Assembly: GCA_021648445.1 (NCBI GenBank) | Contig: JAKISU010000016.1 | Span: 1-32,827, forward strand | Direction of reading: 5' to 3' | Length of the DNA stretch: 32,827 nucleotides | Origin: Flavobacteriaceae bacterium | Lineage (GTDB): Bacteria; Bacteroidota; Bacteroidia; Flavobacteriales; Flavobacteriaceae | Shown here: piece by piece, positions 8,050-17,111 of the stretch | Numbering within the stretch: the first letter of the stretch is position 1 | Layout: each line of letters begins with the position of its first letter | Notes under the pieces: model-generated | Seen by the model: the letters and a program-made list of their open reading frames with translations, nothing else | Told to the model about the DNA's origin: nothing | Databases searched by the model: none | Position numbers and translations under genes: made by a program

Positions 8050-8284
8050 ATTCTTTTATCGCTTCATCCCATATACTAGAGATTGTTGCATCAGATGGTC
8101 CACTTTCTATACCATCAATTAAAGCTTCCTGTAAATCAATTATATATTTTCTACTTTCTTGGTCTTTACGTATAACATCTCTTATATATTCACTATCGTT
8201 AGTGTAAAACCCTTGTTCTATTAAGCTTTTTATAAAAGTATCTTGTTGTTCTGTAAATGTTATTGATTTTCTTATAACTCCCAT
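8033..8284 (-). CDS. parD: ParD-type ribbon-helix-helix antitoxin
   Basis: With ATG at 8284 the protein has 83 residues. The N terminus (GVIRKSITFTEQQDTFIKSL) is a CopG/ParD ribbon-helix-helix, followed by YTNDSEYIRDVIRKDQE and an acidic, flexible C-terminal half that would wrap the toxin. An upstream in-frame TTG at 8293 is a poorer start. The RHH dimer is expected to bind its own promoter upstream of 8284 and repress the pair. It overlaps parE by 17 bp. Confidence 0.85.
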   Translation of the reverse strand: MGVIRKSITFTEQQDTFIKSLIEQGFYTNDSEYIRDVIRKDQESRKYIIDLQEALIDGIESGPSDATISSIWDEAIKEYEQKK

Positions 8285-8377
8285 TTGAACCAAATTTAAT
8301 ATTATTGATGCAATTTATAAAATACTTATTAATATTCCAAAATATATATCCATTTATTCCCACTCCACACACATTTC

Positions 8378-8443
8378 ATTATTCTTCCTCCAAGTACACT
8401 TACAATAAAAATTCCCGATTCAGTAGGGTAGTAAAAATCATAT
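8378..8443 (-). pseudogene. Fragment of a second parE toxin gene
   Basis: On the minus strand from 8443, one frame begins with Met-Ile-Phe. After a single-base deletion the next frame reads YYPTESGIFIVSVLGGRI. This matches the intact ParE C terminus at 7744-8049 (MIFYYPTETGVFIVRVLGGRM). DNA similarity to about 7757-7823 is obvious by eye. Only the last 20 or so codons remain, and the fragment abuts the stop of the next gene at 8446. It is the relic of a second toxin copy. Confidence 0.7.
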
Positions 8444-8445
8444 CT

Positions 8446-9609
8446 TTATTGATTTGTAGTTGGAGCCTTACATTTAGTCACTTTTGAAATTTTTCCAAAC
8501 GCGCTATTAGTATTTGTAATATAACTATCTACTACATTATTTATCATAGGAACTAATTGATCAGAACGTGGTGAACCCATTTCACATTCACATTTGTAGG
8601 TATAATATAAAGTAAGCCAGCTATATGCTTTCTGTTCATCTATATCGGTAGCATTGCTAGACATTTCTTTATATGCTAGTGCTTTCTTTCCCGGGCATTT
8701 TACCGGCGTATTAGCTATCTTAGTCGAATCTTTTTTTATAGGTACAATTTGTTTAACAGCTATTATTTCTTTATCTGTCTTATTTTCATCACCTTTCGTC
8801 ATGTTTATTTCTTTAACAGAAACTGAATCTGAGAGCGTTACTTTTGTAGTCTTAACACTTATTTTATCAATCTTATCCTTTACAGGTTCAATTTCTTTAA
8901 CTGGAATTACTTCTGAAGAAGCTGTTTTTGTAGTTTTAACATTTATTTCGTCGAGTTTAGCTGCTGGTATTTCTATAGAGTTAACCTTAGCGTTATATTT
9001 GACTTCCAGATTTTTTACTTTTTCTTTCGTTTTGTTACTCTGTAATGTTACAGATTTAGGTTCATTAACAATATCATTTAATATAGGGTCATAAGACTTA
9101 AAATCTTTTTTTAACCGATAACCTAAAAATTGCCAATTGGTTAACTTTGGGGTTTGTCTTTCATAGAGATAGAGATATGTAGTAGTTGTTATGATCTCTT
9201 TAGGCTTAATTTCTTCAACTTTATGATCACGAATTGACCAAACAAATAAGGATTGATCTAAATGTCGTTGAATAGAATTTGGCTCATAGTTTTTAAGATA
9301 TTTATAATTACAATAATTATGTGAATATGGTTTTATTGGATTTGGGCTTACACTTATAGTCGCAATACCAACCCCACGTGGAACGATAGAACCTGAATAT
9401 CCATTCTCAATCCCAAAAGTTACTTTCCAAATATAAATCTTTTCTTTAGAAAAATTTTCATCTGAATAAGGATTACCTTCACATAAAACGAATTTTTCTG
9501 TTTGTTGAATTTCATAGAATATCTTCACGCCCTTTTCATCAGTATATAATGTTTGCGCAGTAGTATAAACGTTTAGAAGCAATATAAAAATAGATATTGT
9601 GTTTTTCAT
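8446..9609 (-). CDS. Secreted protein of unknown function with internal repeats
   Basis: This 387-residue protein has a signal peptide (ISIFILLLNVYTTAQ). The N-terminal half (about 20-180) looks globular and contains scattered Cys residues (VLCEGNP, HNYCNYKY). A charged linker at about 220-300 carries a 28-residue near repeat (INVKTTK...VKEIEPVKDK, then ISVKTTK...VKEINMTKGD). The C-terminal 80 residues have a Cys set (VKCPGKK, YKCECEMG, KCKAP) that may form disulphides outside the cytoplasm. No family recognised. It is transcribed alone, convergent to nothing and divergent from the transporter at 9859. Confidence 0.75.
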   Translation of the reverse strand: MKNTISIFILLLNVYTTAQTLYTDEKGVKIFYEIQQTEKFVLCEGNPYSDENFSKEKIYIWKVTFGIENGYSGSIVPRGVGIATISVSPNPIKPYSHNYCNYKYLKNYEPNSIQRHLDQSLFVWSIRDHKVEEIKPKEIITTTTYLYLYERQTPKLTNWQFLGYRLKKDFKSYDPILNDIVNEPKSVTLQSNKTKEKVKNLEVKYNAKVNSIEIPAAKLDEINVKTTKTASSEVIPVKEIEPVKDKIDKISVKTTKVTLSDSVSVKEINMTKGDENKTDKEIIAVKQIVPIKKDSTKIANTPVKCPGKKALAYKEMSSNATDIDEQKAYSWLTLYYTYKCECEMGSPRSDQLVPMINNVVDSYITNTNSAFGKISKVTKCKAPTTNQ

Positions 9610-9711
9610 AGCAGTATTTTTGTCTAATTAATTACTTAATTCTAAAGAAATTTAAAAGATGAGTAATACAGTTAATAAATTCCAAAGGTAAGTGATAAAT
9701 AACTGAATATC

Positions 9712-9729
9712 AAGGGGATTTTTCCCCTT
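9712..9729 (+). terminator. Hairpin with T tract upstream of the cotransporter gene
   Basis: AAGGGGA (9712-9718) pairs with TCCCCTT (9723-9729) across a four-T loop and is followed by further Ts. On the plus strand this has the shape of an intrinsic terminator. No plus-strand gene ends just upstream, so it could act in a leader ahead of 9859 or block antisense transcription. No riboswitch class is recognised. Confidence 0.35.
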
Positions 9730-9858
9730 TTTAAAACCTTGAATATGTTTCTCATATTTTTCGTCACTCCTATTCATATAAAATAAGGCGACTATTTTAA
9801 AAAAAATTTCTATATTCACTTCCTATTTCTATATGCAATTTACCAATTGTTCTAATTA

Positions 9859-12042
9859 ATGTCAGGAAAAAAGAAATTTGGTGCGTTTGCAGGTGTTTTT
9901 ACACCTTCAATTTTAACCATTTTAGGCGTCATCATGTATATGCGCTTGGGCTGGGTTGTTGGTAATGCCGGTTTAATCGGTGCCATTATCATTATTGTTA
10001 TAGCCCATGTTATTGCAGTAACAACCGGTTTAAGTGTATCATCTGTAGCAACAGATAAGAAAATTGGAGCCGGTGGTATTTATTATGTACTCTCACGAAG
10101 TATGGGAGTTCCAATTGGTGGCTCAATTGGTATTGCAATCTATGTAGGAACCGCTTTTTCTATTGCTTTATATTTAATAGGTTTTGCAGAAAGTTTTAAT
10201 AGCTATTTCGGTTTTGGAATGTCAGTCAACGATTTTAGAATGACAGGCACTATTGCACTTATTTTATTGACTGCTTTGGCATTAATAAGTACTTCCGTAG
10301 CATTAAAAGCACAGTTTTTTATTCTGGCAGCTATTATCATTTCGTTAGTTTCTATCTTTTTCGGAACACCTTACCATGCCCCGGAAACTGTACCGTTATT
10401 CTCAACAGAAGGCTCAGTACCTTTAGAAGTTGTATTTGCCATATTTTTCCCTGCAGTTACCGGTTTTACCGCCGGTATTGCTATGAGTGGCGATTTAGAA
10501 GACCCTAAAAAATCTATTCCTTCGGGAACCTTGATAGCTATTGGTGTTGGACTGATAGTATATCTTAGTCTTGCTATATTTATAGCATATAATATCAATA
10601 CAGAAATATTAAAGACAGATTATAATGTTTTAATGAAAATGGCTCTGTTTGCTCCAGCTGTTGTTGCAGGAATTTGGGGTGCTACACTATCTTCAGCTTT
10701 AGGAGGAATTCTTGGCGGGCCCAGAATTTTACAAGCCATGTCTATTGATAAAGTAACACCTAAAATATTTGGTAAAGGCAAAGGAATAAATAATGAACCT
10801 GTAAATGCATTATTTATGGTTTTTATTATTGCAGAAGCCGGTATTTTAATTGGTGAATTAGATGTCATTGCTCGCGTGGTTTCTATGTTTTACCTTACCG
10901 CTTATGGATTTATTAATATTTCTTATTTCTTAGAAAGTTGGGCAAATCCTGATTTTCAGCCTACCTTTAAAATCAAACGTTGGATTGGTTTATTAGGATT
11001 TATTGCTTGTTTTGGAGTGATGTTCAAATTAGACATAATAGCAATGATTGGTGCATTAGCGGTTGTTGGAGGTTTGTATTTTTGGTTACAACGTAAAGAA
11101 GTGCATTTACAATCTAATGATGTTTGGCGAAGTGTTTGGGAAAATGTAGTAAATAAAGGCTTAAAAAAAATAGATGGTAAAGTTGATGAAAATTCTAATT
11201 GGAATCCTAATATTATTTTGTTTAGTGGCGAAAGCAAACATCAGTCATATTTATTAGAATTAAGTAAAACCGTATCTGGTCGAACAGGAATAGTTACTAA
11301 TTTTAAATTGATTCTCGATAGGGAAAATGATAAACCTTTACGAAAGACTGAACAAATTATAAGAGATGAAACTTTTAAAGAACTTGGCATTTTTGCAAGA
11401 CAGATAAAAGTTGATAATATTTATACAGGTATTACAAATATTGCTTCTACATTCGGGTTTTCGGGTGTTGAACCTAATACTGTAATGATGGGTTGGCCAA
11501 AAGGTTTGGAAGGTTCAGAGGAATATGCTAAAATGACAGAAACCCTATTGCATTTAGATTATAACTTATTGTATCTTGACTTTGATAGGAATACAAAATT
11601 CGGTAACTATCAAACGGTTGATCTATGGTGGCGAGAAACGGATAGTAAAAATGCTGAAATGATGCTAAATATTGCTCGTTTTATCATTGCAGCGCCAAAA
11701 TGGAACAATACAAGTATTAGAGTATTGTTTGTGAATAATAACAATGTAGATAGTACAATTATACATACTAAAATTACCAAACTTGTTGAAGATCTTAGAG
11801 TAAATGTAGAGATTAAAATTATTAATAATGCTGTTGAACAAAAACCATTTTATAATATAATCAAAGAACAATCAAAATCTACTGACTTAACTTTAGTGGG
11901 TATCCCAAATTATCAAATTGAAAAACAAACTGAGTTTATATTAAAAACAAATCATTTATTTGAAGCCATTGGTTCTACCCTACTAGTAAAAGCTGCAAAT
12001 AATTTTAATGTACTTGATCTAGATTTTGTTAAGAGTGAATAA
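9859..12042 (+). CDS. Cation-chloride cotransporter (SLC12-like, APC superfamily)
   Basis: This 727-residue membrane protein opens with the SLC12 signature-like stretch FGAFAGVFTPSILTILGVIM followed by YMRLGWVVGNAG. A membrane domain of about 12 helices extends to residue ~410, including the conserved ISYFLESWANPDFQPTFK segment before the last helices. The C-terminal part, about 300 residues, is cytoplasmic (WNPNIILFSGESKHQSYLLE onwards). This matches the Na-K-Cl/K-Cl cotransporter layout, with a C-terminal domain as in prokaryotic homologues. The transported ions cannot be read from sequence. Its link to the nar genes 3' of it is positional only; a GC-rich repeat lies between. Confidence 0.85.
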   Translation: MSGKKKFGAFAGVFTPSILTILGVIMYMRLGWVVGNAGLIGAIIIIVIAHVIAVTTGLSVSSVATDKKIGAGGIYYVLSRSMGVPIGGSIGIAIYVGTAFSIALYLIGFAESFNSYFGFGMSVNDFRMTGTIALILLTALALISTSVALKAQFFILAAIIISLVSIFFGTPYHAPETVPLFSTEGSVPLEVVFAIFFPAVTGFTAGIAMSGDLEDPKKSIPSGTLIAIGVGLIVYLSLAIFIAYNINTEILKTDYNVLMKMALFAPAVVAGIWGATLSSALGGILGGPRILQAMSIDKVTPKIFGKGKGINNEPVNALFMVFIIAEAGILIGELDVIARVVSMFYLTAYGFINISYFLESWANPDFQPTFKIKRWIGLLGFIACFGVMFKLDIIAMIGALAVVGGLYFWLQRKEVHLQSNDVWRSVWENVVNKGLKKIDGKVDENSNWNPNIILFSGESKHQSYLLELSKTVSGRTGIVTNFKLILDRENDKPLRKTEQIIRDETFKELGIFARQIKVDNIYTGITNIASTFGFSGVEPNTVMMGWPKGLEGSEEYAKMTETLLHLDYNLLYLDFDRNTKFGNYQTVDLWWRETDSKNAEMMLNIARFIIAAPKWNNTSIRVLFVNNNNVDSTIIHTKITKLVEDLRVNVEIKIINNAVEQKPFYNIIKEQSKSTDLTLVGIPNYQIEKQTEFILKTNHLFEAIGSTLLVKAANNFNVLDLDFVKSE

Positions 12043-12397
12043 TACCAATTTAATTATAAAACTAGTCATATAACTTGTTTACTCACTTCCCTTTTTATTT
12101 TTTTAAAGGAGTTCGTGATGTACTTCGTAATTCTTTTTCACTTATATTTTGTTAAAAAAAGAAACTATAATTAACGTGAGTTCGACATAACTTTTCAAAA
12201 AAGTAATAATTGTTTTAATCTATAAATCCCCCCTATGCCTGCCTACCGTTGGAGGGGCTTGCCCGCCCGTGCCGGTCGGACGGGTCTCGGGGATAGTTGG
12301 TTTCAAGATTTTTTTATTTGGAGTTATAAAATTAATTTTTTTATAAAAAAAGATAAAAAGACCTTTTTATTTAGAATTATTATAAATAACTACAAAC
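12043..12397. other. Spacer between the cotransporter gene and the nar promoter, repeat-bearing
   Basis: No real gene is seen. The first part is AT-rich and contains GGAGTTCGTGA (about 12110), whose reverse complement TCACGAACTCC occurs near 7612. The second part contains a GC-rich repeat (see the entry at 12226-12294) in otherwise AT-rich DNA. The open frame through it from 12235 is a by-product of the GC-rich repeat. Confidence 0.6.
12226..12294 (+). repeat. GC-rich dispersed repeat, left copy (inverted with respect to 24499-24524)
   Basis: Positions 12256-12281 match the reverse complement of 24499-24524 at 25 of 26 bases; both contain GCCCGTGCCGGTCGGAC. Flanking ATCCCC (from 12226) and GGGGAT (12289-12294) can pair, giving a cruciform-like outline. 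The block is far more GC-rich than the surroundings and sits 170 bp before the narC start. Confidence 0.7.
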
Positions 12398-12441
12398 CTG
12401 ATAAATGTCAGTTTTTATACTTTAATGATTTGTTAGTTTCG
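12398..12441 (+). promoter_or_regulatory. narC promoter: Crp/Fnr-type palindrome plus -7 element
   Basis: CTGATAAATGTCAG (12398-12411) is a dyad with TGAT-N4-GTCA core; outer bases AACCTGA/TCAGTTT pair at six of seven. TAGTTTCG (12434-12441) is one base from the Bacteroidota -7 consensus TAnnTTTG. The dyad centre (12404.5) is 29.5 bp from the first T of the -7 box, placing it near -41 of the expected start site, which is the class II activator position. The ric promoter has the same core and exactly the same spacing. The cognate regulator is not encoded in the window. Confidence 0.65.
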
Positions 12442-12467
12442 TTTCATTAATTAATCTATTAAAACAA

Positions 12468-13325
12468 ATGGATAAAAATACTTCAACTTCGATTTTATTG
12501 GTTCTCTTTTTTTTCCTAAGTATTTTAGCTCAAGCTCAAGAGGGCGAAAGTCTTTTTAAATCTAAATGTGCAACCTGCCATAAAACATCTAATAAACGAT
12601 CAATTGGTCCGGGCTTGGCTAATGTACATGAAAAATACACCAAAGAATGGTTTAAAAATTTTGTGAATTCATCTCAAACATTAATAAAAAGTGGAGATGC
12701 TGATGCCGTAAAAATATTTGAAGAATACAACAAGGTAATAATGCCGGATCAAGCACTATCTGATGCCGAATTAAATGCCCTCTTCGATTATATCAAAAGT
12801 GTAAGTCCTGCAAAGTCAGAAGTAGCAGCTACTGAAACTGTAGAAGATAAAATAACTCCTTTTGAACCCACCAAAGAAGAAATATTAATTGGTCAAAACT
12901 TATTTTCCGGTAAAAAGAGATTTAAAAACGGCGGACCTTCATGTATCTCATGTCATGACCTTAGGTATGATGATATAATAGCTGGAGGAGGGTTATCAGT
13001 AAACTTAACAGATGTTTATGATAGACTTAAAAAAGAAGGTCTTGAAGGAATGATTACCGGACTTCCATTCCCGCAAATGAAAATTTCTTATCAAAACAAC
13101 CAAATAACAGAAGAAGAAACCACACAACTTATCGCTTTTTTAAAAGAAGTGAGCGAACAACGTTACTATCAATTAGGCCTTACATCCTATAAAAATGTAC
13201 TCTTAATATGTGGAATTATAGGCGCTATCCTATTAATGGGAATCTTCCCATTGTTTTGGTACAAGCGCAAAAAAGAAAGTGTTAATAAAAGAATTTACGA
13301 AAGACAGATTAAGTCTCACAATTAA
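12468..13325 (+). CDS. narC: Membrane-anchored dihaem cytochrome c (NarC-like)
   Basis: This 285-residue protein has a signal peptide ending near AQAQ. The first c-type haem domain has C34-A-T-C-H38, with Met92 of IMPDQ as likely distal ligand. The second has C159-I-S-C-H163, with Met204 of FPQMKISY possible. A membrane helix at about 243-264 is followed by a basic cytoplasmic tail. It is exported, so both haems face the periplasm. Thermus NarC, also a membrane-attached dihaem cytochrome c, is the first gene of the narCGHJI operon and is needed for nitrate reductase function. The matching position and layout here support the same role, in electron transfer or assembly of NarGHI. It ends 22 bp before narG. 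Confidence 0.82.
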   Translation: MDKNTSTSILLVLFFFLSILAQAQEGESLFKSKCATCHKTSNKRSIGPGLANVHEKYTKEWFKNFVNSSQTLIKSGDADAVKIFEEYNKVIMPDQALSDAELNALFDYIKSVSPAKSEVAATETVEDKITPFEPTKEEILIGQNLFSGKKRFKNGGPSCISCHDLRYDDIIAGGGLSVNLTDVYDRLKKEGLEGMITGLPFPQMKISYQNNQITEEETTQLIAFLKEVSEQRYYQLGLTSYKNVLLICGIIGAILLMGIFPLFWYKRKKESVNKRIYERQIKSHN

Positions 13326-13347
13326 TATAACTAATAAAACGAATACT

Positions 13348-16300
13348 ATGAGTTGGATTGAAGATATTATTTCCCCACAAACAAGAAAATGGGAAGAGTT
13401 TTATAAAAATCGTTTTCAACACGATAAAGTTGTAAGAAGCACTCACGGTGTAAATTGTACCGGTGGTTGTTCTTGGCAAATACACGTTAAAGAAGGTATT
13501 GTTGTTTGGGAAACCCAACAATTAGATTACCCATTATTAGAAAGTAGTTTACCTCCTTACGAACCACGTGGTTGTCAAAGAGGTATCTCTTTTTCTTGGT
13601 ATTTGTATAGCCCTTTACGAATTAAATACCCATTAATTCGTGGTGCTTTAATAGATGCTTATAGAGCAGAAAAAGAAAAATGTGGTGACCCTTTACAAGC
13701 TTGGGAAAACCTGCAAAACAATAAAGAAGCAAGACAAAGATACCAACACGCTAGGGGAAAAGGTGGATTTAGAAGAGTCCATTGGGATGAAGTTTTAGAA
13801 ATTATGGCTGTTGCAAATATTTATACAGCCAAAAAATATGGTCCGGACAGAGTTGTTGGCTTCTCCCCTATTCCTGCAATGTCTATGCTTAGTTATGCAG
13901 GAGGATCAAGATTCTTACAATTATTTGGAGGTGTAAATTTAAGTTTTTACGACTGGTATTGTGATTTGCCAAATGCATTCCCTGAAATTTGGGGAGAACA
14001 AACAGATGTTTGCGAAAGTGCTGATTGGTACAACTCAAAAATGGTCGCTGTAATGGGAGCCAATTTAAATATGACAAGAACTCCTGATTGTCATTTCTTT
14101 GCCGAATCAAGACATAACGGAACCAAAGCAGTAGTATTCTCACCGGACTTTAATCAAGTAGCAAAATATGCCGATCAATGGGTACCGTTACACGCAGGTA
14201 GTGATGGTGCTTTTTGGATGGCGGTAACCCACGTGATACTAAAAGAATTTCATCACGAAAAGAAAATACCCTATTTTATAGAATATACAAAACGCTATAC
14301 AGATAGCCCATATTTGGTTGAACTAAAAGATGAAGGTGGCTATTATTCTTCAGGAAGACTATTACGTGCCAACCAATTAGAGCAACACAAAGATATAGAG
14401 CAAGGCGATTGGAAGTTTGTAAATATCGATGAAAATACAGGAGATTTTGTAATTCCGAAAGGAAGCTCAGGATACAGATGGCAAGAGGAGAAAGGAAAAT
14501 GGAATATGAAATATGAAGACGGTGAAACAGATAAAGCATACAATCCTGTTTTAAGTCTTTTAGAAACTAAAGATGATATAGCTCAAGTTGAATTTACAGA
14601 ATTTGGACTGGACAAGAAAGCATTGCGCAATGTTCCGGTAAAAAGAATTCAAACCGTAGATGGAGAGCGTTTGGTTACTACCGTTTACGACCTGACCATG
14701 GCGCAATATGGTGTTAGTAGAGGGCTGGATGGAGATTATCCAAAAAGCTATGGCGAAAAAGATCAAGCATACACTCCTGCTTGGCAAGAGATATTTACAG
14801 GCATTGATGCCAAAATGATAATCAATTTTGCGAGAGAATGGGCAAATACTGCCGAAGTTACAGAAGGAAAATGTATGATTATTATTGGTGCCGGTATCAA
14901 TCACTGGTATCATAACAACTTAATGTACCGATCTGGTATTATGGCTTTAATGCTAACCGGTTGTGTAGGTAAAAATGGTGGCGGTATGAATCATTATGTT
15001 GGTCAAGAAAAACTAGCACCTTCAGATTCTTGGGGTGCAATTGCGTTTGCAAAAGATTGGCAAGGACCACCAAGGTTACAACAAGCTCCTATTTGGCATT
15101 ATATTAATACTTGTCAATATAGATACGATGGACATTCATCTAGATACAATACAGTTCCGGAAAATGAAATGACGGCAGGTCATCATGCAGATCACATTTT
15201 TAAATCTGTAAGAATGGGTTGGATGCCTTTCTTCCCTCAGTTTGATCAAAACACATTAGAACTTAGTAAAGAAGCCATAGCAAACGGCGCAAAAACAGAT
15301 GATGATATTCAAAAATATGTACTTGAAAAACTAAAAAGTAAAGAGTTGGGCTATGCTGTTGGAGATCCTGAAAACGATTTTAACTTCCCCAGAACTTGGT
15401 ATATATGGAGAGGAAATGCAATCTCGGGAAGTATGAAAGGAAATGAATTTGCTCTTAAACATTATTTAGGAACAACATCAAATGCTATTTCTAAGGATTA
15501 CGATGAAGAGAAAACCAAAGAAGTTAAATGGCATGAAATTGCACCAACCGGTAAAATGGATTTAGTGGTAGATCTTAATTTCCGTATGGATTCATCTGCA
15601 TTATATTCAGATATTGTATTACCTGCAGCATCTTGGTACGAAAAAGACGACTTGAATAGTACAGATATGCACTCGTTTATACACCCCTTGTCGAAAGCCA
15701 TTGCGCCCGTATGGGAATCAAAATCTGACTGGGAAATATTTAAGGAAATCGCTAAAAAAACAAGTGAACTTTCAGAAAAATATCTTTCAGAAACACAAAT
15801 CGATATTGTTACAACAGCAATTGCTCATGATTCAAAAGGCGAAGTCGCACAAAAGGATATTAAAGATTGGTATCATGGTGAATGTGAAGCAATTCCCGGT
15901 AAAACAATGCATGGTATTTCAGTAGTAAAAAGAGATTATACCAAAATTTATGAAAAATTCTGTGCCTTAGGAGAAAATGTAAAAACCAAAGGTTTAGGAG
16001 CACACGGTAACCATTATATGTGTGGTGATGAATATGACGAAATGATAGAATCTAATCATTTTCCAACCATTAAAATCGGCGATAAAAAATATCCTTCAAT
16101 TGCAGAAGACGTTGAAGCTGCTAATGCAATATTACATTTATCCACATTAACCAATGGTTCACTTACTGTAAGGGCTTATGAAAATATGGAGAAAAAAACA
16201 GGTTTAAATTTGGTAGATCTCGCTAAGGGTAATGAAGATTTTAGGTTAGATTTTAAAGATTTACAAGCCCAGCCAAGAAGATATCTAACATCTCCTGTTT

Positions 16301-16968
16301 GGTCAGGACTTATGAATGACGGTAGAGCATATGCTGCTTTTACTTATAATATAGAACGATTAATCCCTTGGAGAACATTAACTGGAAGGCAACATTTCTA
16401 TTTAGACCATGAAATGTACATTGCCTATGGTGAACATTTACCAACATACAAGCCATCTCCTTGCCCTGAAGTTTACGGCGATTTAAAAGAAACCCTAAAA
16501 GGGAAGAGTATGGCTAAAGCATTAAACTGCTTAACACCTCATGGCAAATGGCATATCCACTCTACCTATATGGATAATATTAGAATGTTAACACTCTCTA
16601 GAGGTATGGAACCTTGTTGGATAAGTGAAGCCGATGCAGAAGATATGGGTATTAAAGACAATGATTGGGTAGAAGTGCACAACGACAATGGTACCTATTG
16701 TACAAGAGCCGTAGTAAGTTCAAGAATTCCTAAAGGAGTTTGTATTGTGTATCACACAGTAGAAAGAACAATTAGTATTCCTAAATCTCAATTAAGAAAT
16801 GGCAATAGAGGTGGTTCTAATAATAGTATTACTAGAATTCATTTAAAACCCAATTTATTGGCAGGAGGCTATGGTCAATTTACTTTCCATTTTAATTATT
16901 GGGGACCTACTGCGGTAAATAGAGATACACACGTTGTAATTCAGAAAATGGATAAAGTAGAATGGTAA
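13348..16968 (+). CDS. narG: Respiratory nitrate reductase alpha subunit (Mo-bisMGD)
   Basis: With ATG at 13348 this is 1206 residues, close to E. coli NarG (1247). The FS0 [4Fe-4S] ligands are present as H33-GVN-C37-TGG-C41 and C76 (EPRGCQRG), corresponding to His49/Cys53/Cys57/Cys92 of E. coli. The Mo ligand is Asp206 in FYDWYCDLP, equivalent to Asp222. Long stretches such as [18 protein letters not shown] and [14 protein letters not shown] are near-identical to known NarG. There is no twin-arginine signal, so the catalytic site should face the cytoplasm. It reduces nitrate to nitrite with electrons from NarH. A GTG-initiated extension from 13279 overlaps narC and is unlikely. Confidence 0.97.
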   Translation: MSWIEDIISPQTRKWEEFYKNRFQHDKVVRSTHGVNCTGGCSWQIHVKEGIVVWETQQLDYPLLESSLPPYEPRGCQRGISFSWYLYSPLRIKYPLIRGALIDAYRAEKEKCGDPLQAWENLQNNKEARQRYQHARGKGGFRRVHWDEVLEIMAVANIYTAKKYGPDRVVGFSPIPAMSMLSYAGGSRFLQLFGGVNLSFYDWYCDLPNAFPEIWGEQTDVCESADWYNSKMVAVMGANLNMTRTPDCHFFAESRHNGTKAVVFSPDFNQVAKYADQWVPLHAGSDGAFWMAVTHVILKEFHHEKKIPYFIEYTKRYTDSPYLVELKDEGGYYSSGRLLRANQLEQHKDIEQGDWKFVNIDENTGDFVIPKGSSGYRWQEEKGKWNMKYEDGETDKAYNPVLSLLETKDDIAQVEFTEFGLDKKALRNVPVKRIQTVDGERLVTTVYDLTMAQYGVSRGLDGDYPKSYGEKDQAYTPAWQEIFTGIDAKMIINFAREWANTAEVTEGKCMIIIGAGINHWYHNNLMYRSGIMALMLTGCVGKNGGGMNHYVGQEKLAPSDSWGAIAFAKDWQGPPRLQQAPIWHYINTCQYRYDGHSSRYNTVPENEMTAGHHADHIFKSVRMGWMPFFPQFDQNTLELSKEAIANGAKTDDDIQKYVLEKLKSKELGYAVGDPENDFNFPRTWYIWRGNAISGSMKGNEFALKHYLGTTSNAISKDYDEEKTKEVKWHEIAPTGKMDLVVDLNFRMDSSALYSDIVLPAASWYEKDDLNSTDMHSFIHPLSKAIAPVWESKSDWEIFKEIAKKTSELSEKYLSETQIDIVTTAIAHDSKGEVAQKDIKDWYHGECEAIPGKTMHGISVVKRDYTKIYEKFCALGENVKTKGLGAHGNHYMCGDEYDEMIESNHFPTIKIGDKKYPSIAEDVEAANAILHLSTLTNGSLTVRAYENMEKKTGLNLVDLAKGNEDFRLDFKDLQAQPRRYLTSPVWSGLMNDGRAYAAFTYNIERLIPWRTLTGRQHFYLDHEMYIAYGEHLPTYKPSPCPEVYGDLKETLKGKSMAKALNCLTPHGKWHIHSTYMDNIRMLTLSRGMEPCWISEADAEDMGIKDNDWVEVHNDNGTYCTRAVVSSRIPKGVCIVYHTVERTISIPKSQLRNGNRGGSNNSITRIHLKPNLLAGGYGQFTFHFNYWGPTAVNRDTHVVIQKMDKVEW

Positions 16969-17111
16969 AAATAAATGCACTAAAGTTAAAAATATTTAAA
17001 GTGTGCTAAAGTTGTTAAAAATAAAGTAGTAAATGTGCAAATAAGACCTATAACTTATAAATTCTAGGCACTCCAAACTTTAGGCACTTAACTTAATAAA
17101 TAATTAATAAT
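16969..17111. repeat. narG-narH spacer with degenerate repeats
   Basis: This 143-bp gap lies within an operon whose genes are usually tightly packed. It contains two related units, GCACTAAAGTTAAAAAT (from 16978) and GTGCTAAAGTTGTTAAAAAT (17003), and later GGCACTCC and TTTAGGCACTT strings, a common style of flavobacterial spacer repeat. No promoter or gene is recognised in it. Confidence 0.5.

Noticed and set aside
8305-8487. 60-codon open frame on the plus strand
   Set aside because: It crosses the parE relic and the end of the 8446-9609 gene, and has biased composition and no recognisable start signal.
8654-9094. 146-codon open frame on the plus strand
   Set aside because: It lies antisense within the secreted-protein gene at 8446-9609, whose signal peptide and repeat structure identify the true coding strand.
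12235-12450. Open frame of 71 codons before narC
   Set aside because: It starts inside the GC-rich dispersed repeat, has no family features, and runs through the narC promoter dyad and -7 box; it is an artefact of the repeat.
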